From NCBI GenBank assembly GCA_002428985.1, contig DIYL01000055.1, positions 324,835 to 388,834 of the forward strand: 64,000 nucleotides of DNA, in the 5' to 3' direction. The notes under the pieces are model-generated. The model saw only the letters and a program-made list of their open reading frames with translations, was not told the DNA's origin and did no database searches. This DNA is from Anaerolineales bacterium UBA6055. GTDB taxonomy: Bacteria; Chloroflexota; Anaerolineae; Aggregatilineales; Phototrophicaceae. How positions within the stretch are numbered: the stretch's first letter is position 1; the number at the start of each line of letters is the position of its first letter. The position numbers and the translations under genes were made by a program. This document shows, piece by piece, positions 36,401 to 44,539 of this stretch.

Positions 36401-37426
36401 CTATGCGTGTTTTTTGAAGAACGAGTCGATGCGTTCAACGGCTTGGTCAGCATACTTGTCTTTCCAGTAGAAATCACCATGTGTGGCTTCTTCCAATACG
36501 ATACTATCTTTGGGGCCATTGAGTGAGTTGTAGAAACGCATGCCGGGATCTAAGCTGTAGGCATTTTCGCCAGACACTACATACACTGGGATGTTGTCAT
36601 ACTGGTCTGCATAATTGAAGATGCTCAACGTCGAAACACCAACCAGCGATGTTGCGCCAATCCCATTAACCCATCGTGGATGATATCCGACTTTGCCCTC
36701 CAAGTAGTAGTTTGCTAGATCCTTCATCTCGTGATTATCATCGGCAATTTCGTCTTCGGGTGGTATAGCTGGCATTTTCAGGTTAATTCCAAAGACACGT
36801 AATGTTTGGAAAATTCCACCCAATACGTAGAATACCCATCGCACAAGAAAGAAGGTTGCCCGTGTACGCTCCGGACCATCAATGGATGGAACCACAAGAC
36901 CGAGTGCTTTCACTCTTGAATCCTGAAATGTCTCATACGTTGCACTCACAGCACCAGCACAAACGCCAACATTCATGAGCTTATCGGAATCGACTTGTGC
37001 CAGTGAACTCAGATAGGTGACTGAGCTAGCGACATCGTTCGCATGATGATAGGGGTCGCAATCTGCTTCAATGCCTTCACTTTCACCTATTCCTCGAGGA
37101 TCGAATGCCAACGTGATGTAACCGAGTTTACTGAATTTCTCTGCATAAAAGCCCGATGCATGTTCCTTTACAGCTGTTGCTGCTGGAGCAACGATGATGG
37201 CAGGTCGCTTCTCACCATCTTTGTAATCTTCAGGGATAAAAAGATTGGCGACAATTGTCTTGCCTTTACTGTCGTATTCAACACGGTTCATTCCGTTTTT
37301 GAGTGTTCGATTTGTGGGTGTTGCCTGCTTTGATATTGTTAGTCGTTCAACAGATACACGACCTATTAGCGCGAGTATCCCCACCAGTCCGAGTAGGGTA
37401 ATTACAATTGCTCCAATTATCTGCAT
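36401..37426 (-). CDS. Membrane-anchored alpha/beta hydrolase with cysteine nucleophile motif
   Basis: 341 residues with one N-terminal membrane helix and then an alpha/beta hydrolase domain. Oxyanion region FDPRGIGESEG, nucleophile elbow VGVCAGA (G-x-C-x-G), acid near LDPG and histidine in EATHGDFYW. Cysteine at the elbow is usual in dienelactone-hydrolase-like enzymes; most esterases have Ser. AGGAAG precedes the start, and a phased site lies 92 bp upstream. Confidence 0.8.
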   Translation of the reverse strand: MQIIGAIVITLLGLVGILALIGRVSVERLTISKQATPTNRTLKNGMNRVEYDSKGKTIVANLFIPEDYKDGEKRPAIIVAPAATAVKEHASGFYAEKFSKLGYITLAFDPRGIGESEGIEADCDPYHHANDVASSVTYLSSLAQVDSDKLMNVGVCAGAVSATYETFQDSRVKALGLVVPSIDGPERTRATFFLVRWVFYVLGGIFQTLRVFGINLKMPAIPPEDEIADDNHEMKDLANYYLEGKVGYHPRWVNGIGATSLVGVSTLSIFNYADQYDNIPVYVVSGENAYSLDPGMRFYNSLNGPKDSIVLEEATHGDFYWKDKYADQAVERIDSFFKKHA

Positions 37427-37517
37427 TTACGTCTTCCTTTCCAATAAGCGTTAGACTACTTGGTTAACAACAAACTTCTTTGATTTAGATGGTATAGGAT
37501 ATTACAGGCGACGTGAT

Positions 37518-37554
37518 AATCAGACTGCGCCAAAGTTCAATCGAATTGTGCCAA
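37518..37554 (-). promoter_or_regulatory. 21-bp-phased AraC-type site upstream of the hydrolase (site 4)
   Basis: AATC 37518 / GCCA 37529, then AATC 37539 / GCCA 37550. The left element is AATC rather than TAGC but repeats exactly after 21 bp. Of the 322-bp gap 37427-37748 only this site and the hairpin at 37636-37655 stand out. Confidence 0.5.
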
Positions 37555-37635
37555 CTTGCGGATATAGTTTGCTGAGGATGATCTTGTGAGCGATTGAGTG
37601 TTTGTTTTGACATTGTGGGGTTATGCAAGTGTGCA

Positions 37636-37655
37636 GGCGAACACATCGGTTCGCC
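37636..37655. repeat. GGCGAAC hairpin, dispersed-repeat type
   Basis: A perfect 7-bp stem GGCGAAC/GTTCGCC with a 6-nt loop, about 95 bp downstream of AraC paralogue C. There is no U-tract on either side. The minus-strand context GTCGGGGCGAACCGATG resembles the GGGRCG hairpins at 6618 and 43841. Confidence 0.4.
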
Positions 37656-37748
37656 CCGACAAAAATTTAATTCATTAAGCTTGTCGCACCAGCGAAAAGT
37701 TAGTGCTACGTGTATTTTCATGCCGTGATGAGACGATTTGGAGTCGCG

Positions 37749-38744
37749 TTAAGTAGTTGCTCGAATACTATCAGGCGTTTGTCCTGTCCACGTACGAAAG
37801 GCTCGATAGAAAGAATTCAGTTCTTCATAACCCAACAAGAACGCGATCTGTCCGGTAGTATATTCTGATTTTGCAAGATAATGACGGGCTAGCTCTTCCC
37901 TTAATCCATCAAGAGTCTGCTGAAAGCTAGTACCCTCATTCCGCAAATTGCGTTGTAAGGTACGCCGACTGACAGCTAACCGAGACGCAACATCATCAAC
38001 GTTATATTGCCCGCTTGCTAATATTTCCATCAAACATGCGCGAACTTTCTCAGTATAAGTTGCACTTTGTTCTAAGTCCTGCATCCGTTGTTTGAGTTGT
38101 GGCTCGAACATTGACCACATAGCATCGTTGGCTGTGAGGAAACGACGTTGAGCATCTTGCATCGAATAGGTGACCCCGTTAAAGTTTGATGGGCTTATCC
38201 GTACACCGAAATAATCTTCGTACAATGCTTTTTCTGGTATATTTACTGTTGTGTGAACACTCAGTGGGATGAGATTCTCACGTGTTGCAAGGCGTGGTAG
38301 ATGAACCCAACTAACTACTTCCATAGCAATTAAACTAGGAGGTAGGTCTCCATATTCTGATAATGCCCCGACTTCAATTGTCATTTGTTCGTCTTCTATA
38401 TCCACATTGAGGCGAATCGGACCAACTAATGGCTTATAATTTGCAATGCGTTGGGATGCTACAAGCAAGTTCGGGCTCGAGAAGCATGCAAAGATGGTCG
38501 GACTGAATGTTTCTGTTGTGGTGCTGGTAGCAAAGTCTAGTGGAAATGTAGGTTTATCTCGCAAAACAGTCGCAAAACCATCCCATAGCCTCAGGTATTC
38601 TTTTCCTGTAACTGTTGGCGATTTTCGAGAGAGTAAGTCGAGGGGTAAGTTCGCATAGCGCAACACATCCTGTGATGAAACATTCAGGTCCTTGAAGAGG
38701 ATATTCCACCCATTTACCTCTAGAGGATATTTACGATTATCCAT
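37749..38744 (-). CDS. AraC-family regulator, arabinose-binding-domain type, paralogue C
   Basis: 331 residues with AAGGA before the start. Opening WNILFKDLNVSSQDVLRYAN, DNA-binding part YNVDDVASRLAVSRRTLQRN and TGQIAFLLGYEELNSFYRAF. It is the most divergent of the three in the second helix-turn-helix (EELNSFY for EDPNSFF). It has its own upstream phased site, so it may be autoregulated or controlled by a paralogue. Confidence 0.9.
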   Translation of the reverse strand: MDNRKYPLEVNGWNILFKDLNVSSQDVLRYANLPLDLLSRKSPTVTGKEYLRLWDGFATVLRDKPTFPLDFATSTTTETFSPTIFACFSSPNLLVASQRIANYKPLVGPIRLNVDIEDEQMTIEVGALSEYGDLPPSLIAMEVVSWVHLPRLATRENLIPLSVHTTVNIPEKALYEDYFGVRISPSNFNGVTYSMQDAQRRFLTANDAMWSMFEPQLKQRMQDLEQSATYTEKVRACLMEILASGQYNVDDVASRLAVSRRTLQRNLRNEGTSFQQTLDGLREELARHYLAKSEYTTGQIAFLLGYEELNSFYRAFRTWTGQTPDSIRATT

Positions 38745-38854
38745 TCTGATTTTTCCTTTTGCATGAGCATATTATGTGCTGGCTATGTCTGCTGATTTTT
38801 GGAAATCATAGAAAACCACAATAATAATGTACTGTGAAGTCGGATATAAATCAT

Positions 38855-38891
38855 TATCATACTGTGCCAACTTACTCGCGAATGATGCCAA
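38855..38891 (-). promoter_or_regulatory. 21-bp-phased AraC-type site upstream of paralogue C (site 5)
   Basis: TATC 38855 / GCCA 38866, then TCGC 38876 / GCCA 38887. The GCCAA elements are exact; the left elements are degenerate. Confidence 0.5.
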
Positions 38892-38917
38892 TATACGGTT
38901 GCTATAAAAAAGTGCAA

Positions 38918-38945
38918 ATCCCCCTCACACAACTGTGAAGGGGAT
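38918..38945 (-). terminator. Terminator downstream of SDR at 38981
   Basis: A 12-bp stem with one mismatch (ATCCCCTTCACA arm on the minus strand, 4-nt loop) followed by a TTTTTT run after a short AT-rich spacer. It lies 36 bp after the stop. Confidence 0.6.
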
Positions 38946-38980
38946 AAACACAAGGGAGAATAGGAGGTGTTCTAGATTGA

Positions 38981-39793
38981 TTAGGAAAGCATCTGAGCCG
39001 TCATGCCTGCGATGAAAGCGTCATCACCATTTTCTTGACGTGATGCATACATTTGAACAGCGTCTTCACCGATCAGATAACGGAGTTGTTCCTTACCATC
39101 GGTGACCGCAGTGTAGATACCTTCAGCTTGATATTCTGGGGTGCTACTGCCTGATGATACTTGTTGCATATTACCCATGAAGGTCGCTACGGTCTCATTA
39201 TAATCGGTGATCTCTTCACTCTGTGCCATATCCATCGAACGACCACCAAAGTCTGTGCTTACACCACCGGGTTCGATGATTTTTACTTGGATACCGTGTG
39301 GTTTCAACTCATAAGACAAGGATTCGGAGAAGCCTTCCACTGCCCATTTGGTGCTGTGATACAGGCTAATCAATGGGAAGGTGATACGTCCACCAATGGA
39401 TGAGACATTTAAAATCATTCCGGATTTGTTTGCACGCATATGTGGCAAGAATGCACGGGTTACATCCATCAGACCAAAGACGTTTGTATCAAATTGACGT
39501 TTAATCTGTTCACGGGAAGCGAGTTCAAATGGTCCCATCAGACCATATCCGGCATTGTTAAGAAGCACATCAACTGTACCAAGGTCGCTTACAATTTGCT
39601 CGGCTGCATTATTAATGGAGTCGAGGTCAGTTACATCCAGTTGATAGATCGATACATTCTCAATTTCAGTCAGTTCAGTTTCTTTTGAGGGGGTACGCAT
39701 CGTTGCAGCGACTTTCCACCCTTTTTCTGCAAAGTATTTTGCAGTTGCTTTACCAATACCCGAGCTTGCGCCTGTGATTACGATAGATTGCAT
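38981..39793 (-). CDS. Short-chain dehydrogenase/reductase
   Basis: 270 residues with AGGAG before the start. TGASSGIGKA, NNAGYGLMG, NVSSIGGRI and YHSTK (catalytic Tyr-Lys). It is a paralogue of the tandem pair at 34506-36153, sharing the opening IVITG and RTPSKETELTEIENVS-type strand, but more distant. It is a single-gene unit: phased AraC-type site 71 bp upstream, terminator after it. Confidence 0.9.
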   Translation of the reverse strand: MQSIVITGASSGIGKATAKYFAEKGWKVAATMRTPSKETELTEIENVSIYQLDVTDLDSINNAAEQIVSDLGTVDVLLNNAGYGLMGPFELASREQIKRQFDTNVFGLMDVTRAFLPHMRANKSGMILNVSSIGGRITFPLISLYHSTKWAVEGFSESLSYELKPHGIQVKIIEPGGVSTDFGGRSMDMAQSEEITDYNETVATFMGNMQQVSSGSSTPEYQAEGIYTAVTDGKEQLRYLIGEDAVQMYASRQENGDDAFIAGMTAQMLS

Positions 39794-39863
39794 GATTGTA
39801 TCTCCTGTTAGTGTTTGTTTTCAACGACATATACAGAATAGATGATTTAACACGACAAATCAC

Positions 39864-39900
39864 TAGCGCAAGATGACAGGTTACTTGCTTATGACGCCAA
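39864..39900 (-). promoter_or_regulatory. 21-bp-phased AraC-type site upstream of SDR (site 6)
   Basis: TAGC 39864 / GACA 39875, then TTGC 39885 / GCCA 39896, with a further GACA at 39854. The last GACA overlaps TTGTCG, a possible -35 box on the minus strand, followed 17 bp later by TGTATA. Site 2 has the same arrangement. Confidence 0.6.
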
Positions 39901-39975
39901 TACTATTAGAAAAATATATGATCGTGAACGCTAACACGTATTCATCCGGTATCAGCAATTGAAAGACGTATTCAC

Positions 39976-40626
39976 CTAAATGTCGTTTTGTGTTCTAATC
40001 ATTCCCTGAACCTGTCCCACAAGTTGCTCACGAGATTTACTGCGATACCAGCGTTTGGCTAATCGTGCGGTTGATTGTGCTAATGCGTAGTTCACAGCAA
40101 ATGCGATCCCTGCACCGATAAATGGAATTAACTTAGATAGTGTTTTGCCTGCAAAACGTGGTAGATACTTTTGTAAGATGGCTAATGTCATTTTCGACAC
40201 TTCGGTACTACCAGACATCACCGCATACGTTGCTGCACGATTTTCCATTGATCGCTCGTATCCATGTACTTGCGCAATAAAGCTCACCATTGAGGCTTGA
40301 TAACGTGCTGTTAGAACAAGGTCGAGCGGTAAGCCGATGGGTAAAGTTGCAAATCCGCCAAAGCCTGTTACAGCTCCCACAACCCCACACTTAAATGCTT
40401 GACGATTCACAACCGAAGCAATAAGTTTGTCATCATCCCAATCGGGATGCGACGCTTTAAGATCAACCATCTGCTGATGTAATCCTTCAACATCTGGTTC
40501 AATGAGTCCTTCTACCCAGCGTTTGCCAAACACAAATGCCAAAATACTCAAGACAACCAAAATTACGAACGGTAATACACAGCCCAACAAAAATATGCCT
40601 TGTAATCCCTGAAGAAATTCCTGCAT
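39976..40626 (-). CDS. EcsC-family protein
   Basis: A 216-residue protein with one N-terminal membrane helix (about 13-33). The EcsC core follows: GAVTGFGGFATLPIGLPLDLVL and KLIPFIGAGIAFAVNYALA. EcsC proteins are of unknown biochemical role and are often linked to transporters or secretion. AAGGGAG precedes the start. It stands alone between the SDR and the Tat-exported enzyme. Confidence 0.8.
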   Translation of the reverse strand: MQEFLQGLQGIFLLGCVLPFVILVVLSILAFVFGKRWVEGLIEPDVEGLHQQMVDLKASHPDWDDDKLIASVVNRQAFKCGVVGAVTGFGGFATLPIGLPLDLVLTARYQASMVSFIAQVHGYERSMENRAATYAVMSGSTEVSKMTLAILQKYLPRFAGKTLSKLIPFIGAGIAFAVNYALAQSTARLAKRWYRSKSREQLVGQVQGMIRTQNDI

Positions 40627-40815
40627 TGCTACTCCCTTAATGTGTCTAATCTATTTAATTGTATAAACGAAGATACGCTACGCCAAGTTGCACAAAATTA
40701 GACATCAGTCCGTTTTTAACTGATAGCTTGTTATGGACTCACATCGTCTTAATCTGTAACCATGACACTGTCGACGTACATATGAAAACATAAATACGAT
40801 ACACAAGGAGTCATT

Positions 40816-41787
40816 ATGACAAAGCAACACAATATTTCACGTCGAGATATTCTTAAAGGTATTGGTGTTGGTGCGTTGGGTGTGGCATTCTTCCAACAAT
40901 CAACCCCTCAGACCAGCGCACAGGACGACATGATGATGGGTTTGCCCCTCGCGGCAAAATACTATGGCTTCATGATTGGGGATTTCCAAGCGATGGTAAT
41001 TGCTGACGGTAGTGGAGCAGTTCCTGGTGCAATTATGGGTGTGAATGCCGATGCTGCTGATGTTGCTGCATTCCTTGAAAGCAAAAAAATTGCTGATGAA
41101 GAGGGCAATATTCCCAATATGTTTGATATCTTAGTCGTCAGCACCGGAGACGATTTAATTCTGTTTGACACGGGCTTGGGTGCAAGTGATCAATTGGTTT
41201 CAACACTGGGCGCGGTTGGCATCAGCCCAGAAGATGTTACAAAAATTATGATCTCCCACTTCCATCCTGATCATGTAAACGGTCTATCCAGCGATGGCAC
41301 ATTGACCTTCCCGAATGCACAAGTTTACTTCCCACAACCAGAAATGGACTTTATGGAAGGCACACCAGACGATTCGCCAGCGGCTGGCACTATACAAAAT
41401 GCGATGGGCAAATTACAATCCGCGATTGATGCCGATATGGTCACCTATTACAATGATGGTGATTCCCCAGTTGAGGGCATCACAGCGATGGCAGCACATG
41501 GTCATACCCCCGGCATGATGGTATTCATGATAGAAAGTAATGGCGAATCTTTGCTCAACATCGTTGATTCGGCGATTAATGTGTATACCGGAACAGAAAA
41601 TCCAGATTGGCATATTCAGTTCGATGCAATACCAGACATGGCAGTTGAAAATCGTAAGAAACTATTTGCGATGTCATCCGATGATAACGTGCGTTTATTC
41701 GGGTATCACTTCCCATTCCCCGGCATCGGCTACACTGTGCGTCAAGGCGACGAAGATGCATGGACATGGACACCCACTAGCTACTAA
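40816..41787 (+). CDS. Tat-exported metallo-beta-lactamase-fold hydrolase
   Basis: 323 residues with a twin-arginine signal (SRRDILKGIGVGALGVAFF), so it folds with its metals in the cytoplasm before export. The metal-binding HxHxDH motif is H148-F-H150-P-D152-H153, followed by H228/H230 in AAHGHTPGMM and D251 in NIVDSAIN. The closest style is the lactonase (AHL-lactonase-like) branch of the superfamily. AAGGAG precedes the start. Substrate unknown; quorum-signal lactones are possible. Confidence 0.87.
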   Translation: MTKQHNISRRDILKGIGVGALGVAFFQQSTPQTSAQDDMMMGLPLAAKYYGFMIGDFQAMVIADGSGAVPGAIMGVNADAADVAAFLESKKIADEEGNIPNMFDILVVSTGDDLILFDTGLGASDQLVSTLGAVGISPEDVTKIMISHFHPDHVNGLSSDGTLTFPNAQVYFPQPEMDFMEGTPDDSPAAGTIQNAMGKLQSAIDADMVTYYNDGDSPVEGITAMAAHGHTPGMMVFMIESNGESLLNIVDSAINVYTGTENPDWHIQFDAIPDMAVENRKKLFAMSSDDNVRLFGYHFPFPGIGYTVRQGDEDAWTWTPTSY

Positions 41788-41810
41788 ACCTCGCAACTAA
41801 CATCATATAC

Positions 41811-41835
41811 TGGGAGTGCATGACGTGTGCTCCCA
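41811..41835 (+). terminator. Hairpin after the metallo-hydrolase gene
   Basis: TGGGAG/CTCCCA arms extended by two further pairs around a central mismatch, 24 bp after the stop. No strong U-tract follows. Confidence 0.45.
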
Positions 41836-41932
41836 ATAAGATTCTATGGACATAGAAATAACCCACGAGGTGATGTAGCATTACGTTGCATTGATCGTTG
41901 TCGATGTTTTGATTACCAGCGCGTGAGGTATT

Positions 41933-43015
41933 ATGAATCACATTCCTGTCCCTTGGCATAACATACAAAAGCGCATCCGCTTGTTTACTCTAATTGTGCT
42001 ATTCATTATGACCTGGATACCACAATCTAATGTTGTCAGTTCACAATCCTTTGAACTAATTGTGTTAGCGGCACCCTCAATTGATGACCCCTATTATGCC
42101 GATGTGAGCGATGACATCTTTGACTTTCATATCGCATACGCTCAGCAAATCATCGAGCATGGTGATCGTGTATTGATTCTGACGGACGACGTGTATTATG
42201 AAGATTATGTAGCAGAACTTGGTGTCGATCAGGTTGTCGTCGCGCCAATGGGGGATATCTGGATGCGTGACTTTACACTCTCTAACGTTGTCGATCCGAT
42301 TATGTTTCGGTACACACCAGAGGGGCAGGGTGGGAATCAAGCTGAAGCTGATACTGTTCAAGAAACCTTTGCAACACTCATCACTGATGCAGGGATTACT
42401 TTTAGCGAATCCGATCTACTTAATGATGGGGGTAACTTTGTAGACGACTATGCAGGTAATGTGGTTATTAGCAGGAAGTTCCTTGAGGACAACAATTTGG
42501 ATGAGGACGAAGCACGCGAGCAAATTCGTACTGTAGTAGACGGTATTCAGAATATCGCATTCATTGACACCGATGCACTCGATTACCTTGGACATGCAGA
42601 CGGAACAGTTAGCTTTGTGGATGAGAATACCTTGCTGGTAAACGCAATGCCAGACAATCCTGAAGCTATGCAACAACTCCGTGCTGATCTTGAGCGCGGT
42701 TTGCCAGATGTTGCAATTCACGAAGTGATCACACCGTTTTTCGAGAGTGACGTACTCGACGATACGTTTGGTTCTGCATGTGGTCTATACACAAATGCCC
42801 TTGTAACACCTAATCGGATTTACTTCCCTCAGTTTGGTATACCGGAAGATGTCATCGCGCTCGAACAAGTCCGTGCTGCAACAACACGCGAGGTGATTCC
42901 TGTTTCATCGGAGACAGTCTGTTATATGGGCGGTGGTGTTCGCTGTATGTCATGGCAATTGCGTGGCACTGAGGCTGAACGTCTATTGGAGTATGTCGAA
43001 TCATCGGGCTTTTAG
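41933..43015 (+). CDS. Secreted agmatine/peptidyl-arginine deiminase family protein
   Basis: 360 residues with an N-terminal hydrophobic export signal (about 15-35). The guanidine-modifying fold is shown by GDIWMRDFTLS, LNDGGNFVDDYAGNVVIS, LGHADGTVSFVDE and the catalytic cysteine C338 in GGGVRCMSWQ. It belongs to the PPAD/AguA family. AguA enzymes are cytoplasmic, so an exported form points to peptidyl-arginine or external agmatine as substrate; this is inference. GAGG precedes the start. Confidence 0.85.
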   Translation: MNHIPVPWHNIQKRIRLFTLIVLFIMTWIPQSNVVSSQSFELIVLAAPSIDDPYYADVSDDIFDFHIAYAQQIIEHGDRVLILTDDVYYEDYVAELGVDQVVVAPMGDIWMRDFTLSNVVDPIMFRYTPEGQGGNQAEADTVQETFATLITDAGITFSESDLLNDGGNFVDDYAGNVVISRKFLEDNNLDEDEAREQIRTVVDGIQNIAFIDTDALDYLGHADGTVSFVDENTLLVNAMPDNPEAMQQLRADLERGLPDVAIHEVITPFFESDVLDDTFGSACGLYTNALVTPNRIYFPQFGIPEDVIALEQVRAATTREVIPVSSETVCYMGGGVRCMSWQLRGTEAERLLEYVESSGF

Positions 43016-43016
43016 G

Positions 43017-43032
43017 AACACGTGTACGTGTT
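43017..43032 (+). terminator. Short hairpin directly after the deiminase stop
   Basis: AACACG/CGTGTT with loop TGTA begins 2 bp after the stop codon and is followed by TTGG. It is small and terminator-like but lacks a long U-run. Confidence 0.4.
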
Positions 43033-43098
43033 TGGACGTGCATACGGTCGGGTTCAACGCGTCCGCCATGCACCATACCAAAGCTAGAAATTAATGTT

Positions 43099-43143
43099 GG
43101 GGACAGGCAGATGCATGTAGACATTGCATACCAGCCTGTCCCC
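43099..43143. repeat. Inverted repeat with 10-bp perfect arms
   Basis: GGGGACAGGC and GCCTGTCCCC enclose 25 bp that contain a second small inverted repeat (ATGCA/TGCAT). It lies in the 228-bp gap between the deiminase and the DUF6714-like gene, which also contains the GTAGGGACG element. Confidence 0.6.
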
Positions 43144-43155
43144 ATAAGCGTTTGT

Positions 43156-43192
43156 AGAGATTGTTGTAGGGACGCATAACGATACTTCCGCC
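43156..43192 (+). repeat. Dispersed intergenic element, copy 1 (GAGATTGTTGTAGGGACG)
   Basis: Shares GAGATTGTYGTAGGGACG at the left end and CCGCCA at the right end with 43835-43872. The interior is degenerate here. The two copies flank the DUF6714-like gene. Confidence 0.55.
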
Positions 43193-43243
43193 ACCCCATG
43201 GAAGCTTTTGCTGCTGGGAAGCTAGAGTGGGGATAGCTGACAT

Positions 43244-43705
43244 TTATGTACTAGCTTGCTTCCAAAAATCTAATGCTTCTTTCAAATAGTTCGGATCGAG
43301 TTCTTCTACATAATCAGCAATAGATTTCAAATACTTGTAAATAGCAGAAGCTTGAGATTTATTAAATTCCCCCATTCGTGTATGAAATTCCGCTAGTTCA
43401 GATTTATCAGTTGGTGGTTCAAGTCGGTATACAAGAAATGTTCCTACTTCATATTTGTCTTCACCTAGCGATGCTAACATAAAGGCGGGAAGAAAATAGT
43501 GAAACCCCATATTTGTCAACAACGGAAGACTCATTCTCCAGTCTCCTGCAATATCGTCTGTTATATCACGCCAATCCTTACCCTTCAAAACTTGAAACAT
43601 TTTATGAGACTCAAAATCTTGTATATTTTCAACAAGATTCATATCTCCTGGATATTCTACGTTCTCAAATGCTTCTTTTATTTGCTCTATTAAGGTCATA
43701 TTCAT
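43244..43705 (-). CDS. DUF6714-like protein
   Basis: A 153-residue soluble protein with AGGGGG before the start. The centre reads LPLLTNMGFHYFLPAFMLASL, the pattern of DUF6714 proteins (a conserved F-x-Y-F/Y-L-P-A-F), preceded by an N-terminal helix with an aromatic/acidic motif and followed by a helical C-terminus. The function of this family is unknown. It is bracketed by dispersed repeats, so it may be a mobile or accessory gene. The A/T-rich codon use is also stronger than in neighbouring genes. Confidence 0.65.
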   Translation of the reverse strand: MNMTLIEQIKEAFENVEYPGDMNLVENIQDFESHKMFQVLKGKDWRDITDDIAGDWRMSLPLLTNMGFHYFLPAFMLASLGEDKYEVGTFLVYRLEPPTDKSELAEFHTRMGEFNKSQASAIYKYLKSIADYVEELDPNYLKEALDFWKQAST

Positions 43706-43834
43706 TGCATGCCCCCTATGTTGTAATCAGCTTCGTGAAGACAATAGAGATTATCATAGAACATTTGAGTGATTTGGCACAGGATTTATTATCATTTGGC
43801 GGACAGCAAGAATGCTGTCCCTACAAGAGTATGA

Positions 43835-43872
43835 GGAGATTGTCGTAGGGACGTGATTCTTCACGTCCGCCA
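43835..43872 (+). repeat. Dispersed intergenic element, copy 2, with hairpin
   Basis: GAGATTGTCGTAGGGACG continues into an inverted repeat (GGACGTGA/TCACGTCC, 43849-43866 region) and ends CCGCCA. Just to the left, at 43799-43822, lies another inverted repeat (GGACAGCA/TGCTGTCC). Nothing else was found in the 272-bp gap 43706-43977. Confidence 0.55.
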
Positions 43873-43977
43873 TTTGGAAAGTGGTCTTGCGAGATTATGT
43901 CATCGTAGCCGTAAGCTACTCTATCTACATTATCATAAGTATAGTCGATGCGCTGAGCATTAAATCGTTTTACTATC

Positions 43978-44532
43978 TTATGATTTCTGGACACGCTTGC
44001 CTAAAATAATATCGGGTTTGCCAATCCCATTGGCATCGGGGATAACACCAATGATCGTATACCCCATTTTTTGATAAAAGCTATAGGGGTGGTTTTTGAA
44101 GTTCCGGATGTTAGCGATTTTGTCAGGAAGGTTATCGTACAGATCAACACCCGATAGCGAGGTCATATCATCTTCGTCATCCGACCCCAATTTGATTGTC
44201 AGCGCACCTTTTGAGGCTACATAACGCTCGAAATCTTCAATAAGTGCGCGACCAATGCCCCGACCCTGATAGTCGGGATGAATTGCCAATGGATGTAACT
44301 CCCACACATTGCCATCATATTCGGGGATGCCGCCAATTAAACCAACCACGCGCTCATCAATTAACGCAATCCGACAAAAATTATTGCCAGATGTCATGTC
44401 CTCAAGTTCTTCGATCCCGTCGGCGAGTGTATCCCAAGCACCTGCCCAATGTTCGGCAAACGCCAACACCAATATCTCAGCAGCTTGCTCAAGATAGTGG
44501 CGTTGGTCTTGATGTAGCGCAATAATCTTCAT
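43978..44532 (-). CDS. GNAT acetyltransferase resembling aminoglycoside 6'-N-acetyltransferase
   Basis: A 184-residue acetyltransferase. The sequence follows the chromosomal AAC(6')-I type: VWELHPLAIHPDYQGRGIG for acetyl-CoA binding, then LGSDDEDDMTSLSGVDLYD, HPYSFYQKMGYTIIGVIPD and ANGIGKPDIILGKRV at the end. These late motifs are specific to that group rather than to general GNATs. Whether it confers resistance or acts on a cell metabolite is unknown. Its start lies 7 bp after the VWA/FHA gene, so the two may be co-translated. Confidence 0.8.
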   Translation of the reverse strand: MKIIALHQDQRHYLEQAAEILVLAFAEHWAGAWDTLADGIEELEDMTSGNNFCRIALIDERVVGLIGGIPEYDGNVWELHPLAIHPDYQGRGIGRALIEDFERYVASKGALTIKLGSDDEDDMTSLSGVDLYDNLPDKIANIRNFKNHPYSFYQKMGYTIIGVIPDANGIGKPDIILGKRVQKS

Positions 44533-44539
44533 CGTCAGC

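Noticed and set aside
37485..37721. 78-codon open frame in the gap between the hydrolase and AraC paralogue C
   Set aside because: It overlaps the phased regulatory site and a hairpin, has no ribosome site and non-protein-like composition.
40671..40706. GCCAAGTTGC near the EcsC-like gene, similar to the phased site
   Set aside because: No second half-site at 21 bp could be found.
43099..43872. Possible CRISPR or composite transposon from repeats around the DUF6714-like gene
   Set aside because: Only two degenerate copies with a gene between them, no regular spacers and no transposase frame.
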